Assembly: GCA_030263715.1 (NCBI GenBank)
Contig: SZPM01000001.1
Span: 1-64,000, forward strand
From: ATM1 sp003577165
GTDB lineage: Bacteria > Armatimonadota > Fimbriimonadia > Fimbriimonadales > ATM1
Direction: 5' to 3'
DNA: 64,000 nt
Part shown: piece after piece, positions 51,378-60,097 of the stretch
How the letters are laid out: every line of letters begins with the position of its first letter
Position numbering within the stretch: the first letter of the stretch is position 1
Translations under genes and position numbers: made by a program
The notes under the pieces: model-generated
Told to the model about the DNA's origin: nothing
Database searches by the model: none
What the model saw: the letters and a program-made list of their open reading frames with translations, nothing else

Positions 51378-52250
51378 TTACTCCCTCGACAGCTTCGTGA
51401 TGTACACGAAGAACAGTTGATCCTTCGACGGATGCTCCTGGCCCTCCACGACGTTGCCCTTCGCGACTTCGTCAGGAGAAACGCCCCCGAGCGCCTGGAC
51501 CGAGTGCCAGATCACTGCGACGATCAGGAAGAGCATGAACATCATCTTCGCCCAGTCGACGCCGACGAGGCTGCCGAGCAGAACCGGCTGCCGACCGAGG
51601 TACGCACTCGCAGCATAGAACTCGTCGCCCAAGAGCACGTAGTCGCAAGCAGCGACGAAAAACGGCGTCTGCGTAACCTGCGTCGTCGCTGCGACCTGGA
51701 TCGCTCCCACCATGTTCGCGTTCTCCGCCATGATGAGGGACTCTGCGAAGAACTCACCCATCATAAACGTCGCCGCGACCTTCTCGCGGTGAATCACGCC
51801 TGCGACCGCGGACGCGTAGGCAAATTGGCGGTCCGATACAAATCGCACGCTGTCGGGGTCGAACTGCTCGGGCACGCCTTCGCTTAGGTACACGTCGCGG
51901 ATCATCTCCTGCGCCACTCCGAAGACGGCCGCGTCGAAGTTGAGGAGGCGGATGGGAGTCCCGAATCGCGCCGCGCTTCTCGCGATCGAAGCGAAAATCG
52001 TCAAGGCCTGCACTGCGATTCCGTCCAGCACGCCGAGACCTGGCGACATCAGAACCGGTCGTGCGGTCTCCGTCGCTCGGCCCACAGCCTCGTCGATCTG
52101 GTCGAGGCCTGCGATTCTGCGAATCGTGACAGCCGAAGACTTCTTGGCACGAGCGACGTTAAATAGGACGAAGACAAGCGCGATGCTGACCGTCCCGATG
52201 AGCATCCAGCCGTACTGTTTGTATTGGAGAAAACCGTTCTCGATGTCCAC
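51378..52250 (-). CDS. DUF6754-like membrane protein (290 aa)
   Basis: One N-terminal helix (about 14-32), a central domain and a C-terminal helix (about 238-256). Characteristic blocks are GLDQIDEAVGRATETARPVL, then FAYASAVAGVIHREKVAA, then FFVAACDYVLLGDEFYAASAYL. From memory these fit the DUF6754 family, whose function is unknown. The GTG start shares one base with the stop of the small upstream gene. This is the most conserved-looking member and the best handle for finding related operons. Confidence 0.82.
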   Translation of the reverse strand: MDIENGFLQYKQYGWMLIGTVSIALVFVLFNVARAKKSSAVTIRRIAGLDQIDEAVGRATETARPVLMSPGLGVLDGIAVQALTIFASIARSAARFGTPIRLLNFDAAVFGVAQEMIRDVYLSEGVPEQFDPDSVRFVSDRQFAYASAVAGVIHREKVAATFMMGEFFAESLIMAENANMVGAIQVAATTQVTQTPFFVAACDYVLLGDEFYAASAYLGRQPVLLGSLVGVDWAKMMFMLFLIVAVIWHSVQALGGVSPDEVAKGNVVEGQEHPSKDQLFFVYITKLSRE

Positions 52251-52561
52251 TACGAGGCTCCTTCGGACGCTTCCTGGGTACCGTCGTCCTTCGATTCAAT
52301 CCTGCGAATCAGCATTTCGATGTTCTCCCTCTTCGACAGGAATTGCGAGTAATCGTCCACGTTCTTGAACCCGAAGAGCGGCATCAAAAAAGGAGAAAAG
52401 GCCACGGCTGCGTGGCCCGCGATGCCGGCGAGCGGCTTGTGCATCTCAAGAAACAGTATCGCGGGCACTTCGAGCCGCCGCTTCTTGATCTGGTCCACCG
52501 CCCGGTTGATCAGCCTCTCGGTTTCCTCCGGACTCAGGGGCTTCTCCCACATCTCCAGCAT
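52250..52561 (-). CDS. Small soluble protein of the membrane operon (103 aa)
   Basis: A helical protein. The N-terminus (LSPEETERLINRAVDQIKKRR) leads into a more hydrophobic central block (VPAILFLEMHKPLAG, AVAFSPFLMPLFGF) and a charged tail. It may associate with the membrane subunits. The ATG at 52561 is used; a second ATG lies at 52552. Its first 116 nt overlap the end of the upstream gene in another frame. Its stop shares a base with the DUF6754-like start. Confidence 0.72.
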   Translation of the reverse strand: MLEMWEKPLSPEETERLINRAVDQIKKRRLEVPAILFLEMHKPLAGIAGHAAVAFSPFLMPLFGFKNVDDYSQFLSKRENIEMLIRRIESKDDGTQEASEGAS

Positions 52562-52991
52562 AGACTTGTCTCCAATACTCCACCGCAGCCCGTAACTCCT
52601 CCAGGTTGCCGTCCGCCGAGAGGAAAACCCCTCGAAATGGCGACAGTCGGCCGGGCCGATCCAGCGGCGACAGCTTAATCCCCGCCTCGCCGACGACAAC
52701 GCGCCGAACGTCCTTCCAGCCGATCTGAGTCGTGCTCAGGCCGCATCTTCGGCTCGCGCCGCGACCGGATACTTCAAAATGGACGGGCAAGAGAAAGTCC
52801 GCGGTTCCGAAAAGTACTACCAGCGCCCCGAAAAGACCCATCAGCGGGATCCCCGTCATCACAACCCCAAAGGCTCCGCCCAAGACGGCGCCGGCCACAA
52901 CGACCCAAACGCGCCTCGGCTGCCGCTTCGCCAAGTGAATGGTCCACCGGAGCACCGGCCCTTCTTGCGGTGTCCTCTCGTCCTCGCCCAT
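52446..52991 (-). CDS. PH-like membrane protein heading the unknown operon (181 aa)
   Basis: Two adjacent hydrophobic helices (about 28-48 and 50-70) precede a domain with strands such as HFEVSGRG, WKDVRRVVVGEAG and IKLSPLD, resembling the bacterial membrane-attached PH-like (bPH2/YdbT) layout. The last 45 residues (GEAPESGGNREADQ onward) are low-complexity and are encoded across the start of the next gene. It begins 16 bp after prs, so it probably belongs to the same transcript. Confidence 0.72.
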   Translation of the reverse strand: MGEDERTPQEGPVLRWTIHLAKRQPRRVWVVVAGAVLGGAFGVVMTGIPLMGLFGALVVLFGTADFLLPVHFEVSGRGASRRCGLSTTQIGWKDVRRVVVGEAGIKLSPLDRPGRLSPFRGVFLSADGNLEELRAAVEYWRQVYAGDVGEAPESGGNREADQPGGGPDQEAAARSARDTVS

Positions 52992-53007
52992 CTGGATTCC
53001 GGCAGGC

Positions 53008-53979
53008 CTACGAGTTAAACAGGCTGCTCACGGACAGGTCGAGGTGAATCCTCCGAATCGCCTCCGCCATGAGCGGAGCGGCCGGTAGGACCGTGAGTTT
53101 CGGGAACCGCTTCCGGTTGTCGATCGGAATCGTGTCGGTGCAGATGACCCGGCTTACAGGCCCCTCGCTCATCCGCTGAGGCGCGTTCGCGGAGAACACG
53201 GCGTGCGTGCATGTCAAGACCACGTCGGTCGCGCCCCGCTTAAGGAGCGCTTCGACGCCCTGCATCACCGAATTGCCCGTGTCGATCATGTCGTCGATGA
53301 TCACGCACTGCTTTCCCTCGACGTCGCCGATGATCTCCATAACCTCGACCTTTCCGGGCTCGGGACGACGTTTTGCGATGATGGCGATCGGCTTCCGCAG
53401 CATTTCAGCCAGCGCCCGCGCGCGACCAACACCGCCCACGTCCGGCGATACGACGACCACGTCCTGGTCAGCGTATCCCTCTTGGATCAGGAACCGCCCG
53501 ATGGTCGGGCCCAGGTAAAGGTGGTCAACCGGGATGTCGAAGAACCCTTGAATCTGCTCCGCATGCAAGTCGCACGTCAGCACGCGGTTCGCGCCGGCCA
53601 TTGTGATGAGGTCTGCTATCAGCCGTGCTGTCACCGGCTCGCGCGGCTTGATCTTCTTATCCTGCCTCGCGTATCCGTAGTACGGCATCACGACGGTCAC
53701 GCGCTTAGCGGAAGCGCGACGAAACGCATCCAGCATGATGAGAAGTTCCATGATGTTGTCGTTCGTCGGCGCACAAGTCGGCTGGATCAGGAACACATCG
53801 CAGCCACGGGCGCTCTCGTTCACCTGCACCTGCGTCTCACCATCGCTGAATCTCGTGCAAGTCATGCGACCCATCTCGACGTCGAGATAGTCCGCGATGT
53901 CGTGCGCCAACTCCGGGTGAGCGTTGCCCGTAAACAACTTCAGTTGGGAAAGGTCGCCGTTCTCTGTGCCGTTTCTCAC
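53008..53979 (-). CDS. prs: Ribose-phosphate pyrophosphokinase
   Basis: A 323-aa enzyme that makes PRPP from ribose-5-phosphate and ATP, the donor for nucleotide, His and Trp synthesis (trpD uses it). LKLFTGNAHPEL, the flexible loop YYGYARQDKK and the PRPP-binding VIIDDMIDTGNS are intact. The GTG at 53979 overlaps the glmU stop by 4 nt and gives the usual family length. An ATG at 54021 would add 14 residues and overlap glmU by 46 nt. Confidence 0.95.
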   Translation of the reverse strand: MRNGTENGDLSQLKLFTGNAHPELAHDIADYLDVEMGRMTCTRFSDGETQVQVNESARGCDVFLIQPTCAPTNDNIMELLIMLDAFRRASAKRVTVVMPYYGYARQDKKIKPREPVTARLIADLITMAGANRVLTCDLHAEQIQGFFDIPVDHLYLGPTIGRFLIQEGYADQDVVVVSPDVGGVGRARALAEMLRKPIAIIAKRRPEPGKVEVMEIIGDVEGKQCVIIDDMIDTGNSVMQGVEALLKRGATDVVLTCTHAVFSANAPQRMSEGPVSRVICTDTIPIDNRKRFPKLTVLPAAPLMAEAIRRIHLDLSVSSLFNS

Positions 53980-55385
53980 TTCGCTTTCGACTCTCGTCTC
54001 TGCTGCTTCCGCTTTCGCCATTGTTCTGCCCAGTTCTCCTTGTTGACTTGGCGGCTGCGGCCCATGCCGAGCGCGCCGTCCGGAACATCTTCCGTGATTG
54101 TGCTGCCTGCCGCTGTCATCGCTCCCTCCCCGATCGTTACGGGCGCGACGAGCGTCGAATTAGATCCGACGAACGCATCGTCTCCAATCTCGGTTCTATG
54201 CTTGTCAAATCCGTCGAAGTTGCAGGTGATCGTTCCGGCGCCGATGTTGGCACGCGCGCCGACCGTCGCATCGCCGACGTAAGTCAAGTGCGAGAGACTC
54301 GCGCCGTCGCGCACGATCGCGTTCTTCAATTCGACGAAGTTGCCGACCTTGACGTCCTTTCCCAACTCCGTGTGAGGCCGAATGTTCGCGAAAGGTCCGA
54401 TCCTGCATCCGTCACCGATCCGCGCCCTATTCACGTGACTCATCATGATGGTCACGGCCTCACCAACCTCAGTCGACACGATCCGCGACGACGGGCCGAT
54501 CTCGCAATCGACTCCGATTCGCGATCGTCCCTCGATGACGGTCATCGGGTGAAGGGTCGTGTTAGCGCCGATCTCCACGTCGAACTCGACGTAAGTGCTC
54601 GACGGGTCTTCGATGCTCACTCCGTTCTCCGCATGCAGCTTCAGGATGCGCTCCCGGAGCGTCTGCGACGCCTGCGCCAACTGCCACCGGTCGTTCACCC
54701 CCTTTAAAAGGTTGAAGTCCCGAACGGTGATCGTCTCGGTCCGACCGCCGGCCTTGTGGATTAACTCCGGCATGTCGGTCAGGTAGTACTCGCCCTTCGC
54801 GTTGTCGTTCCGTAAGCGCCGGATTAGATCTCGTAGGACGCGAATTCGGAACAAGTAGAAACTCGTACAGACTTCGCGTATCGCGCGAATCTCGTCGGTT
54901 GCGTCCGGCTCCTCGATGATCCGAACGACGCTGCCCCCCGCGTCGCGAATGATCCGCCCGTAACCGAACGGGTCGTCCAGCAGCGCGACGGCCAGTACGC
55001 AATCGGACTCACGCTCCTTCGCCGCTTCGAGCATCTGGCAGTACACAGTAGCCTCGATTAGCGGCGCGTCTCCCGGTGCGACGAACACGAACCCGTCCTC
55101 GGGAAGACGCTCCATGGCACATGCCATGGCATGGCCGGTCCCCTTTTGTTCCGCCTGCTCGACGTAGTCGTAGCCGTCCCCGAGCGCCTCGATAACCTCG
55201 TCCTTCCCGTGACCCACGACGAGGATCGGCACTTCGACCCCCGCCTCCTTCATCGCTCGGCCCGCAAGGTCCGCCATAGGCACCCCGCACACGCGGTGGA
55301 GCACCTTCGGCAGGGGAGACTTCATGCGAGTCCCTTTGCCGGCGGCGAGAACTACTCCAGAAAGATGCGGCACCCGTGAGACCAC
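53976..55385 (-). CDS. glmU: Bifunctional UDP-GlcNAc pyrophosphorylase / GlcN-1-P acetyltransferase
   Basis: A 469-aa enzyme. The N-terminal uridyltransferase has LAAGKGTRMKS, and the C-terminal left-handed beta-helix (about 250-450) carries hexapeptide repeats and ends KENWAEQWRKRK. It makes UDP-GlcNAc for cell-wall and lipid-linked glycans. The GTG at 55385 is taken; a GTG at 55373 is equally possible. It is followed by prs with a 4-nt overlap, and appears to head the run down to recO. Confidence 0.95.
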   Translation of the reverse strand: MVSRVPHLSGVVLAAGKGTRMKSPLPKVLHRVCGVPMADLAGRAMKEAGVEVPILVVGHGKDEVIEALGDGYDYVEQAEQKGTGHAMACAMERLPEDGFVFVAPGDAPLIEATVYCQMLEAAKERESDCVLAVALLDDPFGYGRIIRDAGGSVVRIIEEPDATDEIRAIREVCTSFYLFRIRVLRDLIRRLRNDNAKGEYYLTDMPELIHKAGGRTETITVRDFNLLKGVNDRWQLAQASQTLRERILKLHAENGVSIEDPSSTYVEFDVEIGANTTLHPMTVIEGRSRIGVDCEIGPSSRIVSTEVGEAVTIMMSHVNRARIGDGCRIGPFANIRPHTELGKDVKVGNFVELKNAIVRDGASLSHLTYVGDATVGARANIGAGTITCNFDGFDKHRTEIGDDAFVGSNSTLVAPVTIGEGAMTAAGSTITEDVPDGALGMGRSRQVNKENWAEQWRKRKQQRRESKAK

Positions 55386-55522
55386 CGAAAGGAGGCTCCA
55401 TTTTGCACGACCTCGGCCTCCCCAGGCGCCCGAGGCAGCCCAGCAGGAATGCGTATCAAACGATCCCTCACGAATCTCCTATGTTCGAACCTGCCTAAGG
55501 GCAACAGAGGAGGAAACAAGAA

Positions 55523-57079
55523 ATGAACCGCTTATCAATCGTGGCGTTCGCGGCGTGCCTTATCCCTGCAGCCGCGTTCGCCCTCGCTTTTTCCGGGCCG
55601 AACAACCTCGCGACCGGCGAACGGCCCGCTGGCGTCGCCGTCGGCGACTTCAACGGGGACGGGCGAACCGACATCGCCGTCGCCACGGACAACCTTGACA
55701 AGATCGAAGTCTTCTTCGGGGCCGGTGGAGGGGCGTTCTCGGCTCCGACCGCCTACCTCACAGGCGCCGGAACGGGCCCCGATGCGCTAAGAGCCGCTGA
55801 CGTGGACGGCGATCTCGATCTGGACCTGGTGTTCACCCTGCATAACGTCAACCAGATCGGAACTCTCATCAATTCAGGCGGCGTGTTCGCCCTCGGTCCC
55901 ACGGGAGCGACCGGTGTGAATCCGATCGGCCTCGCATCTGGCAACCTGAACGCCGACGCGCTGCCGGACTTCGTCGCTGTGAACCGAGACGACAACAGCA
56001 TCACTGTGCTGCTGAACACGGGTGGGGGCTTCGCAGCCTCGAATGTCGCCGTGGGGCTGGATCCTCGGTCGGTCGCGCTGGGCGACCTTGACGGAGACGG
56101 AGACAGCGACGCAGTCGTCAGCAATCACGACTCGCGCACCGTGAGCGTCCTCTTCAACTCGGCGGGCACTCTCGGCTCTCAAGTGACTTACTCGGTCGGC
56201 GGCAACGTCAGGCCCGCAGGCGTCGCCCTCGGGGACGTCGACGGCGACCTCGACCTCGACATCCTCGCCGCGACTTCCGGCAACGGATTGAACTTCGTCT
56301 CGGTGTTAAAGAACACCGGCGGCGTCTTCGGCGCGCCGATCAACTTCAACTCCGGGGGCGTAAATCCAGATTCGCTCGCCGTCGCAGACTTCGACCAGGA
56401 TGGCGACAGAGACGTCGTCGTGACGAATCAGGATTCGAACACCATCGGCATCCTCGTCAACCCTGGCACGGGGACATTCGGAGCCGCAACGACGATGCCG
56501 ACCGGCACGACGCCCGGGCCGATCGCCGTGGGCGACCTCAACGGTGACTCCGGGCTCGATCTGGCTGTCTCGAATCGCGACTCGAACAACCTCTCGCTAT
56601 TCATGAACGAGTCCGTTCCCGTCCAAGTCAATCCGACTGCCTTCTCGTTCTTCCGAGGACAGCAGGTCTCGGGCGGACTGTCGGACCTCTTGATCAGCGA
56701 CGACCTTAAACTGGTTGGTAGGAACTTCATCGTTCTCACGCCGGGCGAAGCGCCGCTGCAGGTGGTCTTCGACGGAAGCGCTGGGGCCGTCACACCGACC
56801 GGACTGACGTTCACCCTTGAGGCCTCCGTCAGCACAGCCGGCCTCTCCCAGACGATCGAGATGTTCAACTGGCTGACAGGCCTGTATGAAACGGTAGACG
56901 CCAGGTCGGCTTCGACGGCCGACTCGACGGTGACCGTGACGATTGCCACGAACCCGGGACGCTTCGTCTCCGGAACGGGTGCCGTTCGAGCGAAGGTGAG
57001 TTACAAGCCATCCGGGCCCATCAACGCCGGGATTTGGCAAGCCAGGTTCGACTACGTCCACTGGATCATCGCGCGATAA
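55523..57079 (+). CDS. Secreted seven-repeat FG-GAP propeller protein
   Basis: A 518-aa exported protein with a signal peptide (VAFAACLIPAAAFA). Residues 36-365 contain seven FG-GAP/VCBS repeats, each with a calcium-loop-like motif (GDFNGDGRTDI, GDLDGDGDSDA, ADFDQDGDRDV and others). This fits a closed seven-bladed propeller. The last 140 residues form a beta-rich domain shared with the subtilase at 45459 (SVSTAGLSQTIEMFNW, then KVSYKPSGP). Shine-Dalgarno AGGAGG lies 9 nt upstream. It is monocistronic and ends at a strong terminator. Confidence 0.9.
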   Translation: MNRLSIVAFAACLIPAAAFALAFSGPNNLATGERPAGVAVGDFNGDGRTDIAVATDNLDKIEVFFGAGGGAFSAPTAYLTGAGTGPDALRAADVDGDLDLDLVFTLHNVNQIGTLINSGGVFALGPTGATGVNPIGLASGNLNADALPDFVAVNRDDNSITVLLNTGGGFAASNVAVGLDPRSVALGDLDGDGDSDAVVSNHDSRTVSVLFNSAGTLGSQVTYSVGGNVRPAGVALGDVDGDLDLDILAATSGNGLNFVSVLKNTGGVFGAPINFNSGGVNPDSLAVADFDQDGDRDVVVTNQDSNTIGILVNPGTGTFGAATTMPTGTTPGPIAVGDLNGDSGLDLAVSNRDSNNLSLFMNESVPVQVNPTAFSFFRGQQVSGGLSDLLISDDLKLVGRNFIVLTPGEAPLQVVFDGSAGAVTPTGLTFTLEASVSTAGLSQTIEMFNWLTGLYETVDARSASTADSTVTVTIATNPGRFVSGTGAVRAKVSYKPSGPINAGIWQARFDYVHWIIAR

Positions 57080-57100
57080 CCCTGCCGCGCTTACTCCCTC

Positions 57101-57133
57101 GGCGGCCGCCTCCGGGCGGCCGCCGCTCCTTTT
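57101..57133 (+). terminator. Intrinsic terminator of the FG-GAP gene
   Basis: GGCGGCCGCC (57101-57110) pairs with its copy at 57115-57124 across a TCCG tetraloop, and TTTT follows at 57130-57133. It begins 21 bp after the stop codon. Confidence 0.85.
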
Positions 57134-57185
57134 CACACCGACGTCGGGCAAGGGAGTCGGATGGCAGATCAGGCGTCTCCGGCGA

Positions 57186-57191
57186 TATAAT
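57186..57191 (+). promoter_or_regulatory. Consensus -10 box
   Basis: A perfect TATAAT lies 51 nt before the ATG at 57243. Unlike many genes here, this one has a leader of about 45 nt and a strong ribosome-binding site (GGGAGG). Confidence 0.55.
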
Positions 57192-57242
57192 TTGCGAAGA
57201 TCGGGCAGAACAACTCGTCACATCGTGTGGGAGGTGCACAAA

Positions 57243-58853
57243 ATGCAGAACTCTCGGTCTCGCTCTGGTTGGATAAGGGACCTGACACTCATCGGCGCAT
57301 TGGCGTCGGTGTTCTTGGCCTTCGAGACATCCAAGCCTCTAATCGAGGAGATTTGGCTCTATGGCTGGTTATTCGGAACTTTAGTCAATCTGCTGGCCAT
57401 CGCGGCGATCCCTCTGTTGGGCTTCTTTTCGTGGAGATGCGCGAGGCGCGAAGACAGCCGGACGCCAATCATGGTCCTCTTGTTTTGGATGCTCCTTTTC
57501 GCTGCCGCTTATGCGGTGTTGATCGCCACTTTTACATCGGTACAGGTCCCGGAGTACGACATTGTAGTATCGATTAGCGCGACAGACGGTTCGCTGCCCC
57601 CCCGCTGGCAGGTACTCGACGCCGCCAGAGTTTTCCTTCTGCTTGATTCTCCCATTCACTTCGCGGCGATCCCGATGTGGATCGCAGTCGCCTTTCTCGG
57701 GAGGGCAGTGTATGTTCGCTACAGGCCTACGTCCCAATGGGGGCCGAAGTGGACCGTCCGACACCTGGTAGTCGCGCTCGCCGTATCTCACCTAGCCTTA
57801 GCGATCCACGAGTCGCGAATCCTCGTCTACTTGTGCGAGTACGTGCAAGGAGCTTTCGCCATCCGACTGGAGGAAAGTCCCTATCTCGTTGGTTTGCTTG
57901 GCCCGCCGTTTGTCCTGATGGGTTGGGCCGAGTCGTTGTTCGCCTGGCCGGTTCTTCCCGGTTTCCTGTTCGGCGCCGTCTACATCGTGGGAAGGGCGAC
58001 GATGTCTGCCGAACTCACGGAGGGGGGCGTCGCCATCCGTTCATTCGGCGCAAAACTTTGGTCTGCATCGTGGTCCAGCATCCGTCGGGTTGTGGCAATC
58101 GAGCACAACCGCCCCGCTCACGATGTCATCGTGCACGCCCGCGCCTTTGGCTTTCTTCCCTACAGTTTTGGAGTCCACGCAAAGCACTTCACAGATGGGG
58201 CAAGACTTTGCAGTTCTCTGATCGAAGCATGTGTGCAGCGAGGGATTCCAGTGGAGCGCCGCTCTTCACCGCGATGGGTGCCGGCACCCGCCTGGGCGCT
58301 GCTGATCGCGGGCGCAGGGCTTGCGGTTTGGGTGTGCGATGTCGCGTACATTGGCGGGCAGAACTACGCCAGTGACTATCCGTCGCCCGGCAATGTCGCC
58401 GCAATGCTTCGGCCGATGGAGCAGGCTGCTCTGTTTCTTTCCGCAGTCGTCATGATCGGGTGCGGCCTCGGCCTGCTCTCGGCCTACCACCGAGGCACGT
58501 TTCGGCCCGTACTCGCAGGTGCTTGGGTCTGGGTCTCGGTGCAGTTCGCCGAGCCGACCCACCTTTCGTTTCTCGTATCGATAGCGATTAACGCTATTCA
58601 CAAGGCCATGCTGCAGCCAGTTCTGCCAATTCCCGATGCCACCATGCCGCCGAACGGACAGTTGGAATTGCTTGTGACGGCGATGCAGTACACGCCGTTG
58701 TTCGCAGGAATCGCGTATGTGATAGGTACGATGGTCGGCTCGCGCCGGATGAGTCCAGGAGTCGAAAAAGTTGGCGTTAGAGAGCCTCTCTCACCGGCTC
58801 CAGTTCAGCGCTCTGCTGCAGAAGAGCAACAGTTCTCTCCCGTGTCTTACTGA
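57243..58853 (+). CDS. Multi-pass membrane protein, 536 aa, unknown
   Basis: Has about ten hydrophobic segments spread from residue 10 to 510, in two blocks around a soluble region (about 265-345). That central region (VAIRSFGAKLWSASWSSIRRVVAIE) resembles a PH-like/YdbT-type domain by its strand pattern, although this is tentative. The start at 57243 is fixed by GGGAGGTG 8 nt upstream; an in-frame GTG/ATG frame further up (from 57192) overlaps the leader. It is a stand-alone gene that converges on ispG. The function is unknown. Confidence 0.75.
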   Translation: MQNSRSRSGWIRDLTLIGALASVFLAFETSKPLIEEIWLYGWLFGTLVNLLAIAAIPLLGFFSWRCARREDSRTPIMVLLFWMLLFAAAYAVLIATFTSVQVPEYDIVVSISATDGSLPPRWQVLDAARVFLLLDSPIHFAAIPMWIAVAFLGRAVYVRYRPTSQWGPKWTVRHLVVALAVSHLALAIHESRILVYLCEYVQGAFAIRLEESPYLVGLLGPPFVLMGWAESLFAWPVLPGFLFGAVYIVGRATMSAELTEGGVAIRSFGAKLWSASWSSIRRVVAIEHNRPAHDVIVHARAFGFLPYSFGVHAKHFTDGARLCSSLIEACVQRGIPVERRSSPRWVPAPAWALLIAGAGLAVWVCDVAYIGGQNYASDYPSPGNVAAMLRPMEQAALFLSAVVMIGCGLGLLSAYHRGTFRPVLAGAWVWVSVQFAEPTHLSFLVSIAINAIHKAMLQPVLPIPDATMPPNGQLELLVTAMQYTPLFAGIAYVIGTMVGSRRMSPGVEKVGVREPLSPAPVQRSAAEEQQFSPVSY

Positions 58854-58885
58854 ATAGAACTCGACTCAGCCGGGCGACGTTATCG

Positions 58886-60082
58886 TTAGCGCACGACGCG
58901 AAGTTCGTCGCGTGTGTTGGGCCGATTCTCACTTGGCTCAACCCACACCCCGTCCGATTTCAGAAGCGCGATGAGCTCCTCGACGCCTTTCTCTTGCGGG
59001 ATGTTGTTCTTCACGCATTCATGGCCGCGGTACAGCGCGATCTTTCCTCCCGCCTGGCCCACGTACCCATAGTGTGCGTCCGCCATTTCTCCAGGTCCGT
59101 TCACGATGCAGCCCATCACGGCGATGTCGAGACCCGTCAAGTGTCCAGTCGCCGCCTTAACTTCTCGAAACACCGATGGCAAATCGAACTTCGTCCGACC
59201 GCAGGACGGACAGGCGATGAACTCAGTCTTCGTTCTTCTATGGCCCGTCGCCTGCAGAATGTCGTAGCAAACGGAAATCTCGTTGACTGGGTCTTCGGCG
59301 AGCGAAACGCGAATCGTGTCGCCGATCCCTTCGTTGAGAAGCGTCGCTATGCCCGCCGTTGACTTCACTCGCGCATATTGGCCGTCGCCTGCTTCCGTTA
59401 CACCTAGGTGCAGAGGGTAATCGCACTTCGCGGCGAACATGCGGTTTGCCGCGAGCATGATCGGTACCCTACTCGCCTTGAGCGAAACGACGATGGAGTG
59501 GAAGTCGTGCTTCTCGCAGATGCGGATGTATTCCAGCGCGCTCTCCACCATCCCCTCGGGAGTGTCTCCGTGGGTGACGAGCATTCTCTCCGCAAGCGAT
59601 CCATGGTTCACACCGATGCGCATCGCCGTGCCATGTTTCTTGCACGCCTCGATGACCGGAACGAGCGCATCCTCGATGGCTGCGAGTTCCTCGGCGTGCT
59701 CTTCGGGTGAGTACTCTTCCGTCCTTTGAACTCGCTTTCGAAACACGAACAGGCCAGGGTTGATTCGAACTTTGTCAACATGCCTCGCGACTTCAACTGC
59801 GATCGCGCTCCCTTGGTGATGCACGTCTGCGACGAGTGCGACGCCCGGGGTCTTTGCGCGAATCTCCTCCAAGCACTGGGCTTCCGCGAGGTTGGGCGTC
59901 GTGACGCGGACGATTTCGCAGCCGGCCGCTCGCAGCGCATGAATCTGCTCGACCACCGCTTGAACGTTTTTCGTCTCCTCGGTGACCATGCTCTGAACGG
60001 CGATGGGATGTCCTCCGCCGATCGTGAGGTCGCCGACCATAACGGGACGAGTTTTGCGGCGACTGTAGTGGGGTTCGAGCAT
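58886..60082 (-). CDS. ispG: 4-hydroxy-3-methylbut-2-en-1-yl diphosphate synthase
   Basis: A 398-aa enzyme of the MEP isoprenoid pathway that reductively opens MEcPP to HMBPP. The N-terminal TIM barrel (GGGHPIAVQSMVTEET) and C-terminal [4Fe-4S] ligands (CPSCGRTKFD and GCIVNGPGEMADAHYG) are present. The length suits the bacterial two-domain form. It is separated by 15 bp from the downstream glycosylase gene on its 5' side, so both may be co-transcribed. Confidence 0.96.
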   Translation of the reverse strand: MLEPHYSRRKTRPVMVGDLTIGGGHPIAVQSMVTEETKNVQAVVEQIHALRAAGCEIVRVTTPNLAEAQCLEEIRAKTPGVALVADVHHQGSAIAVEVARHVDKVRINPGLFVFRKRVQRTEEYSPEEHAEELAAIEDALVPVIEACKKHGTAMRIGVNHGSLAERMLVTHGDTPEGMVESALEYIRICEKHDFHSIVVSLKASRVPIMLAANRMFAAKCDYPLHLGVTEAGDGQYARVKSTAGIATLLNEGIGDTIRVSLAEDPVNEISVCYDILQATGHRRTKTEFIACPSCGRTKFDLPSVFREVKAATGHLTGLDIAVMGCIVNGPGEMADAHYGYVGQAGGKIALYRGHECVKNNIPQEKGVEELIALLKSDGVWVEPSENRPNTRDELRVVR

Positions 60083-60097
60083 CGCGGTTTCCCGAGT

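Noticed and set aside
53203..54282. Open frame of 359 codons opposite prs and the end of glmU
   Set aside because: Both prs and glmU are unmistakable on the other strand; the translation is His/Arg-rich, as expected for antisense.
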